Shown here one piece after another: positions 7,833 through 13,035 of a stretch of 13,035 nt of DNA. This DNA comes from JBFJVD01 sp041624375 (GTDB lineage Bacteria > Chloroflexota > Anaerolineae > Anaerolineales > E44-bin32). The DNA is taken from positions 1 through 13,035 of the forward strand of contig JBFJVD010000061.1 in NCBI GenBank assembly GCA_041624375.1, in the 5' to 3' direction. The notes under the pieces were generated by a model, which saw nothing but the letters and a program-made list of their open reading frames with translations, made no database searches and was not told the DNA's origin. The position numbers were made by a program, and so were the translations under genes. The stretch's first letter is position 1. The number at the start of each line of letters is the position of its first letter.

Positions 7833-10800
7833 ATGAATGAGAGCCCTTCGACTGAGGCCGAGTACCGGCTCGTCACAATTCTCTTTGCAGATCTGGCCGG
7901 GTCCACCGCACTCGGCGAGGCGCTCGGCGCAGAGACATTGAGGCTGGTCCTCGATCGATGTCTGCGCCGGATGACTGAAGTGGTCGATCATTATGGAGGG
8001 ACCGTCGCCCGCCTGATGGGCGATGGACTGCTCGCTTTCTTCGGTGCTCCCCAAGCCCACGAAGACGATCCGGAACGGGCCGCCCGGACGGCGCTCGAGA
8101 TCCACCAAGCTGTCGAAGCGTATGCCGCGGAGCTTGGCCATCGGCTCCAGGTGCGCATCGGTGTGAACACCGGCCGCGTTGTGATGGGGGCCGTCGGCGA
8201 CGAGGTTGCATCGGAGTACACCGCCACCGGCCCACCGATCCATCTGGCCGCCCGATTGCAGTCTACGACGGAGCCCGGGACGACTCTGCTTGGCGACGCC
8301 ACCGCACGCCTGATCCGGCACCGCTTCGAGACCCTCGGCGTCGGCCCGCTTGCGCTGCACGGATTCGAAGAGCCGGTGATGGCGCACCAGTTGATCGCCG
8401 AGCGCGCCACGCCTTCGCCGGCCCGGGGCATCGCCGGCCTGCCTTCACCGCTGGTTGGGCGTGAAGAGGAGCGTGCCCAGCTTGACGGGCTCATCACCGG
8501 CCTGGAAGCCGGTCGCGGCGCGTTGGCCGCCCTGCTTGGAGAGCCGGGAATCGGCAAGAGCCGGCTCTTGCACGAGATCAAGACCGCCGCGGCCGATCGG
8601 CCGGTGCAGTGGCTGGAAGGACGTGCCTACTCCTACAGCCAGGATCATCCGTATGGCGTCGTGCGGGATCTGCTCAGCGAGCTGCTGGATCTGGCGCCGG
8701 ACGACACGCCGGCCTTGCTGGATTTAAAGCTTGAGCGCGCCCTGGCTCCGCTGCTGAGCGAGCGGCTGACCCAGGTCTGGCCGTATATCGCCACGCTGAT
8801 CGGCGCGCCGATCCCTGCGGCCAGCCAGGATACGATCGCCGGCGTGGAGGGCGAGGCCCTGAACCGCCAGATCTCGGCCGCTTTTGTTGAGCTGGTGGAA
8901 GCCGCCGCCCAGCGGCGCCCGCTGGTGGCGGCTTTCGAAGACCTGCACTGGGCCGACCCGAGTTCGATCGACTTGATCAGGTCACTGTTCCTCTCGACCG
9001 AGCGTGCACCGCTCTTGATCGTGCTGGTGTTCCGCCCCGATCGCGAGCAAAAGGCCTGGGAACTCAAAATGACGGCTGAGCGGGACTTTGGCCACCGGTA
9101 TCTCGAGCTGGCGCTGCAGCCGCTCGACGGAGCCGCGGTGGGGGAGCTGGTCGACAAGCTCCTGGCCGAGCACAACCTGCCGGCCGACCTGCGGGCCCGC
9201 ATTGGTGAGAAATCAGAAGGCAATCCCTTCTTTCTCGAGGAACTTGTCCGTAGCTTGATCGAAGCCGGCACCCTGGCCCGGCAGGGCGACTCGTGGGTCC
9301 TCACATCCCCGGTCGCCGGTCTGCGCGTGCCGGAGACGCTTCAGGAGGTGATCCAGGCCCGGCTCGACCGGCTCACGCGTCCGGACCGCGCCTTGCTGCA
9401 GACCGCGGCCGTGATCGGCCGGCGGTTCCCTTTCCGGCTGCTCGAAGCGATCGCGCCGGCCAACGGCGACCTCTCATCCCGGCTGCTCAACTTGCAGCGG
9501 GCCGATCTGGTCCGGGAACGCGCCCGCATTCCCGAGCCGGAGTACACCTTCAAGCACACCCTGGTCCAAGAAGTGGCCTACAACTCGCTGCTGCAAGAGC
9601 AGCGGGAGGACCTTCACCGGCGGGCCGGAGAAACGATGGAGGGGATCTTCGCCGACCGGCTTGATGAGTACGCCGCCGCGATCGCCCGCCACTTCCGCCA
9701 GGCCGGCGATGACGAGCGCGCCCTGCGCTACCACCGGCGCGCGGCCGATGCCGCCTACATGGTCTACGCCAACCAGGAAGCCGCCGAACACTACGGCATG
9801 GCGCTCGAAGTTGCCCTCCGCAGCGGGGCCGATGCCGAGGATTTGACTTCGATGTATACCGCCCGCGGCCGTGCTCTGGAGCTTTCGGGGATGTATCAGG
9901 AAGCGGCGGCGACCTACGATGCCATGCGTGAGCAGGCGAAAGCGCTGGGCGTTGCGTCCATGGAACTCAAGGCGCTGATGGCCCGCTCGGCCCTGCACGT
10001 GACGCCGACCGCCCTGTTTAGCAAGGCCGAGGGCAGCGCCACTGCCGAAGCCGCGCTGCGACTCGCCCGGAAGCTGGAGGATCGGCCCGCCGAAGCCCGC
10101 GTGTTGTGGATTCTGATGGCGCTCAGCTTTTTCACCGGCGACCCAAAGCGCGCCGTACGATTTGGCGAGCGCTCGCTGGCACTGGCGCGCGAGCTTGGAC
10201 TGCGCGAGCAGGAAGCCTACACCCTGCACGACCTCACCTGGAGCCTGTTTGCCGTGCGAGGTCCGAACCCGGCAAATGAAATGGTAAGGGCCGCCCATGC
10301 GGCCTGGCAGGAACTCAAGAACCTCCCGATGCTGGCGGATAGCCTTTCGACGCAGTCCGCGCTTCATTACTTCTCTGGGGAGCTTGAGCAGGCAGTGGAA
10401 GTTGCCCAAAAGGCATGGGATCTCAGCGAAGAGATCGATAATCTGTGGAACAAGTCGTACAGCCAGATGTACGTCGGCTTGGCTCACATGGAACGTGGGG
10501 ATATCGATCGGGCGCTGAACTCGATGAACAGCAGCCTCGAACTCGGTGAGAAGGCCGGATTCGTCGTGCCGCAGAGCTTCGTGCGGGCCGCGCTCGGTCT
10601 GCTCTACGCCGGGATGGGGCTGGCGGAAGAGGGGCTGGCGCACGCAAGCGAGGCTGTGCGCCGCGCGCAGGAGACCATCCCCTTCCTGCTCCCTGACATC
10701 CAGGCAGTGAAAGCATATGTCCACTTGCTTCGGGGAGACTTCGTGCAAGCGGACAGCTTCGTGGAGCTCGCCACAGCGCGCGGCAATGTCGGCTACAACC

Positions 10801-11240
10801 TGGACGTGCCGGCATCGACCGCGCTGGTTGCGGCCGAGCTGCAAGCGGCAGATGGTCAGCACGAGCAGGCGATCCAACTGATCCAGAAGACAATTGAAAC
10901 CTGGCAAAGGGTGGGCATTCGCCCGAACCTGCCCGATGCCCACCTCCTGCTTGCGGAGTTCTTGCTTGTCCTCGATCGACGCGATGAGGCGCGCGATGCA
11001 CTGCGGAGGGGCCTGGAGGTAGCGAAAGCGATCGGATCACGGCGGCGTCGCTGGGAGATCCTGGCCACCCTGGCCGATCTTGCAGCAGACTCAGGGGAGT
11101 CCGAGCAGGCCAGGCAATACCTTGCGAAAGCGCGGGAGATCGTTGACTACATTGCCGCGCGAACCGGCCCGGACGACCTGCGCGCTGCCTTCCTGGCGAT
11201 GCCCAAGGTGCGGCGCATCCTCGACGCGACGGAGAGCTAA
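7833..11240 (+). CDS. Class III adenylate/guanylate cyclase domain protein with AAA ATPase and TPR region
   Basis: This 1135-residue multidomain protein has no signal peptide or membrane segment. Residues about 11-190 are a class III nucleotide cyclase domain, with metal-binding Asp20 (LFADLAGST) and Asp64 (MGDGLLAFFG) and the transition-state Arg141 (HLAARLQ). Residues about 205-480 are an AAA_16-type ATPase, opening with PLVGREEE and with Walker A GEPGIGKS at 236-243 and Walker B VAAFEDLHWAD around Glu369-Asp370. Residues about 610-1120 form an alpha-helical TPR-like array. This layout is known from many bacterial cyclase-ATPase proteins of poorly understood input; the ATPase-TPR part resembles STAND-type signal switches. 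The usual substrate-specifying Lys is Arg60 and the usual catalytic Asn is His137, so activity and nucleotide preference are uncertain. I chose the ATG at 7833 because homology starts just after it; the upstream in-frame ATG at 7692 would precede the putative -10 box. The ribosome site is weak. Confidence 0.9.
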   Translation: MNESPSTEAEYRLVTILFADLAGSTALGEALGAETLRLVLDRCLRRMTEVVDHYGGTVARLMGDGLLAFFGAPQAHEDDPERAARTALEIHQAVEAYAAELGHRLQVRIGVNTGRVVMGAVGDEVASEYTATGPPIHLAARLQSTTEPGTTLLGDATARLIRHRFETLGVGPLALHGFEEPVMAHQLIAERATPSPARGIAGLPSPLVGREEERAQLDGLITGLEAGRGALAALLGEPGIGKSRLLHEIKTAAADRPVQWLEGRAYSYSQDHPYGVVRDLLSELLDLAPDDTPALLDLKLERALAPLLSERLTQVWPYIATLIGAPIPAASQDTIAGVEGEALNRQISAAFVELVEAAAQRRPLVAAFEDLHWADPSSIDLIRSLFLSTERAPLLIVLVFRPDREQKAWELKMTAERDFGHRYLELALQPLDGAAVGELVDKLLAEHNLPADLRARIGEKSEGNPFFLEELVRSLIEAGTLARQGDSWVLTSPVAGLRVPETLQEVIQARLDRLTRPDRALLQTAAVIGRRFPFRLLEAIAPANGDLSSRLLNLQRADLVRERARIPEPEYTFKHTLVQEVAYNSLLQEQREDLHRRAGETMEGIFADRLDEYAAAIARHFRQAGDDERALRYHRRAADAAYMVYANQEAAEHYGMALEVALRSGADAEDLTSMYTARGRALELSGMYQEAAATYDAMREQAKALGVASMELKALMARSALHVTPTALFSKAEGSATAEAALRLARKLEDRPAEARVLWILMALSFFTGDPKRAVRFGERSLALARELGLREQEAYTLHDLTWSLFAVRGPNPANEMVRAAHAAWQELKNLPMLADSLSTQSALHYFSGELEQAVEVAQKAWDLSEEIDNLWNKSYSQMYVGLAHMERGDIDRALNSMNSSLELGEKAGFVVPQSFVRAALGLLYAGMGLAEEGLAHASEAVRRAQETIPFLLPDIQAVKAYVHLLRGDFVQADSFVELATARGNVGYNLDVPASTALVAAELQAADGQHEQAIQLIQKTIETWQRVGIRPNLPDAHLLLAEFLLVLDRRDEARDALRRGLEVAKAIGSRRRRWEILATLADLAADSGESEQARQYLAKAREIVDYIAARTGPDDLRAAFLAMPKVRRILDATES

Positions 11241-11301
11241 CCCCAGGAACGCTGGCTGTTGGTGGAAAGTCTCTGGAATGGATGGGGATGGCTGGGCCAG
11301 C

Positions 11302-11661
11302 TCAGCGCAGCGTGAGGGCGTGGATGTTGCTGAGCAGATCTTCGCTCGAAAACGGTTTCGACATGTAGGAATCGGCGCCTGCCTGGAGCGCCCGTGAAAC
11401 CCCGTCGTGTGTCTCGATGGCCGAAAGCACCAGGATCGGCACCTCCGAGAACTCGCGGATCTTGCGGCAAGCTTCCCAGCCATCCATCTCGGGCAACCTT
11501 AAATCCAGCACCACCACGTCCGGGGGGTCGCGGCGGCAGGCAAGAACGCCCTCGGCGCCGTTGCGGGCCAGGCTGAACTTGTAACCCCGGTCCCTCAGCA
11601 GCGTACGGATGAGTTCGGCCGTATCCGGTTCATCCTCGACGACCAGTACTCGGATCGACAT
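11302..11661 (-). CDS. Single-domain response regulator (CheY-like receiver)
   Basis: This 119-residue protein is a receiver domain with no output domain. It has the acidic pocket Glu9-Asp10, the phospho-acceptor Asp53 in VVVLDLRLPEMDG, Ser80 in the Thr/Ser position and Lys102 in MSKPF, so phosphorylation competence is expected. It ends shortly after the last receiver helix (LLSNIHALTLR). The ATG at 11661 has GGAGG at 11671-11675, 9 nt upstream. It is convergent with the cyclase gene, leaving 61 nt between the two stops. No histidine kinase is present in the window, so its partner is unknown. It could act on a distant kinase or by protein contact, or relay to the cyclase locus; the last is speculation from position only. 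Confidence 0.93.
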   Translation of the reverse strand: MSIRVLVVEDEPDTAELIRTLLRDRGYKFSLARNGAEGVLACRRDPPDVVVLDLRLPEMDGWEACRKIREFSEVPILVLSAIETHDGVSRALQAGADSYMSKPFSSEDLLSNIHALTLR

Positions 11662-11693
11662 ACGGGCACGCCTCCAAGCCTATCGGCAGCCTA

Positions 11694-11699
11694 AGTATA
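11694..11699 (-). promoter_or_regulatory. Possible -10 box of the receiver gene
   Basis: On the minus strand TATACT lies about 33 nt before the receiver start codon, a fitting distance for a short leader. No clear -35 box was found at 16-18 nt upstream. Confidence 0.3.
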
Positions 11700-11852
11700 T
11701 GCCGATTTCGCCTTCGCCGCGCTCCGATGGATTTGCGAGATCTGCGGCCCACCCACTCGGATTGCTCAAAGAAGGGGCATGCTGGCTTCGGAAGCATGGT
11801 GTCCTCCGTCGTTGTCACCGGAACAGTCCTCCCGCCTGCCCTCCTCTTTGGG

Positions 11853-11858
11853 TACAAT
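11853..11858 (+). promoter_or_regulatory. Possible -10 box of the lipoprotein gene
   Basis: TACAAT, a 5/6 match to the -10 consensus, lies 42 nt before the lipoprotein ATG. The -35 region is G/C-rich and unconvincing. The rest of the 11662-11900 gap shows a short GCTTC/GAAGC dyad (11785-11795) and no gene. Confidence 0.35.
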
Positions 11859-11900
11859 TCGGCCCAACCACCACCCTCGCCAGCCCCCAAGGAGACAGCC

Positions 11901-13035
11901 ATGCAGCGCAAGCTCGCCCTGCCGTTTCTGGCGCTTCTGCTGTTCGCCGCCGGCTGTGACGCCGCTGCGGATGAGCCGCCGACGCCGACCGCGACGCAGC
12001 CGCCAACCGCCGCGCCAAGCGCCACGCCAACCGTCGTCCCCACACCGACCGTCACGCCGATACCGGTGGATCGGACGACGCTGGAAATCCTCCAGTCGGT
12101 CGACGTGCCGGCGGCGGACGCAGTGGAGCTAGCCAGGCGGCTCGGGGGCGTGACGCAGGACATCCCCGAAGCCCTGCCGCCGCCGGCTGTGCCGCTGGAG
12201 GTAGGTGCCAGGCAGCGTTTCTGGGTTTCCAACCAGGATGACGAGAGCTTCCAGATCGACGCCACGCTCCAGTTCGTCACCGAGCATGCCTACATCTGGA
12301 TCGACGACACCAAGAGCTTTGACCCGGCGGAGGTCGAGCGGCTGGCGAACGTCTTTGAAAACCGAATCTATCCGACCAACCGCGCCTTCTTTGGCAGTGA
12401 ATGGACGCCTGGCATCGACGGGGACGAGCACATTTACATCCTTTACGCCCGACGGCTGGGTCTCAACATCGGCGGCTATTTCTCCTCAGCCGACTCGGAG
12501 CATCCGCTGGTCCATCCCTTTTCGAATGCGCACGAGATGTTTGTGCTTAACGCCGACAACCTGAGTCTGGCGGACGAATTCACATACGGCGTCCTTGCGC
12601 ATGAGTTCCAGCACATGATTCACTGGAATGTCGATCGCAATGAAGCGCTCTGGATGAACGAAGGCTTCTCCGAGGTGGCCGTGCGGCTGAACCGCTATGA
12701 AGTCGGGGGAACGGATCAGATCTACGCGCAGGATCCGGACATCCAGCTGAACGACTGGCCCAACGGCGGTGAGACGCTCCCGTATTACGGTGCTTCGTTT
12801 CTTTACCTGCAGTACTTCCTTGATCGTTTTGGGGATGAGGTCACGCAAGCGGTGGTTCAGCATCCACTGAACGGCCTGGAGAGCATCGATCAGGTCCTCG
12901 CAGACTTCGCCATCGAAGATCCTCTCACCGGGATGCCGATCCGCGCCGACGACGTGGCGATCGACTGGGCGATCGCCAACTTCGTGAACGACGACTCCGT
13001 CGGGGACGGCCGCTACGACTATGCCAACTACATCA
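11901..13035 (+). CDS. Lipoprotein zinc metalloprotease, HEXXH type (partial, C-terminus missing)
   Basis: The frame from the ATG at 11901 stays open for 378 codons to the window edge. AAGGAG at 11889-11894 lies 6 nt upstream, a strong ribosome site. The N-terminus (MQRKLALPFLALLLFAAGC) is a lipoprotein signal peptide with the lipidated Cys19. A Thr/Pro/Ala-rich linker covers about residues 24-55, as often seen in Chloroflexota surface lipoproteins. The zinc site is HEFQH at 234-238, with Glu235 as catalytic base, followed by NEGFSE, where Glu254 is the likely third ligand (15 residues after the second His). The pattern resembles gluzincins such as M1 or M30 (hyicolysin-like) but with short spacing; the exact family is not settled. 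It would act outside the cell, tethered to the membrane, on an unknown protein substrate. It is transcribed away from the receiver gene. Confidence 0.85.
   Translation, partial: MQRKLALPFLALLLFAAGCDAAADEPPTPTATQPPTAAPSATPTVVPTPTVTPIPVDRTTLEILQSVDVPAADAVELARRLGGVTQDIPEALPPPAVPLEVGARQRFWVSNQDDESFQIDATLQFVTEHAYIWIDDTKSFDPAEVERLANVFENRIYPTNRAFFGSEWTPGIDGDEHIYILYARRLGLNIGGYFSSADSEHPLVHPFSNAHEMFVLNADNLSLADEFTYGVLAHEFQHMIHWNVDRNEALWMNEGFSEVAVRLNRYEVGGTDQIYAQDPDIQLNDWPNGGETLPYYGASFLYLQYFLDRFGDEVTQAVVQHPLNGLESIDQVLADFAIEDPLTGMPIRADDVAIDWAIANFVNDDSVGDGRYDYANYI

Noticed and set aside
7583..7906. A 107-codon minus-strand frame in the divergent region
   Set aside because: It overlaps the start of the cyclase gene, shows no protein-like features and lies where promoters are expected.
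9474..10943. A 489-codon minus-strand open frame inside the cyclase-ATPase-TPR gene
   Set aside because: It is antisense to a clearly coding region and has no recognisable motif.
11291..11301. GCTGG-G-CCAGC dyad between the convergent cyclase and receiver stops, considered as a terminator
   Set aside because: The arms are only 5 bp with a 1-nt centre, which cannot form a normal hairpin loop, and there is no T-tract on either strand.
11630..12280. A 216-codon minus-strand frame rich in Gly/Val/Ala over the lipoprotein start
   Set aside because: It overlaps the receiver gene's start and the signal peptide and linker of the lipoprotein. Its low-complexity stretch is the mirror of the Thr/Pro linker codons.

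Overview
The window is GC-rich bacterial DNA with densely packed genes. The lineage is probably Chloroflexota (Thermomicrobia-like). This is an inference from the threonine/proline-rich linker after the lipobox of the last gene, the large cyclase-ATPase-TPR protein, and the general gene style. No rRNA, tRNA, CRISPR array, insertion sequence or attachment site was recognised.

Region 1 (about 1-6110, minus strand) is a myo-inositol catabolic operon, transcribed iolB, iolC, iolD, iolA and then an IolE-like TIM-barrel gene cut by the left edge. A good sigma70-type promoter lies at 6067-6095, and a 13-bp inverted repeat abuts its -35 box as a candidate operator. Together the genes cover ring opening of the diketo intermediate (IolD), isomerisation (IolB), phosphorylation (IolC) and conversion of malonate semialdehyde to acetyl-CoA (IolA). 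The partial gene probably does the inosose dehydratase step or a related isomerisation. IolG (inositol dehydrogenase), IolJ (aldolase), a transporter and a regulator are not in the window and may lie beyond the left edge. The iolD-iolA spacer is unusually rich in stem-loops.

Region 2 (6278-11661) looks like a signalling locus. A small PAS-domain protein and a metallo-beta-lactamase-fold hydrolase overlap by ATGA on the minus strand. Divergent from them is a 1135-residue protein with a class III nucleotide cyclase domain, an AAA-type ATPase and a TPR region. Its cyclase domain carries two non-canonical active-site residues, and a perfect dyad sits just before its start codon. A stand-alone response-regulator receiver domain is convergent at the far end. 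A sensor/hydrolase pair opposite a cyclase suggests, but does not prove, cyclic-nucleotide synthesis and turnover.

Region 3 (11662-13035) is an intergenic stretch followed by a plus-strand lipoprotein zinc metalloprotease (HEXXH) that runs off the right edge.
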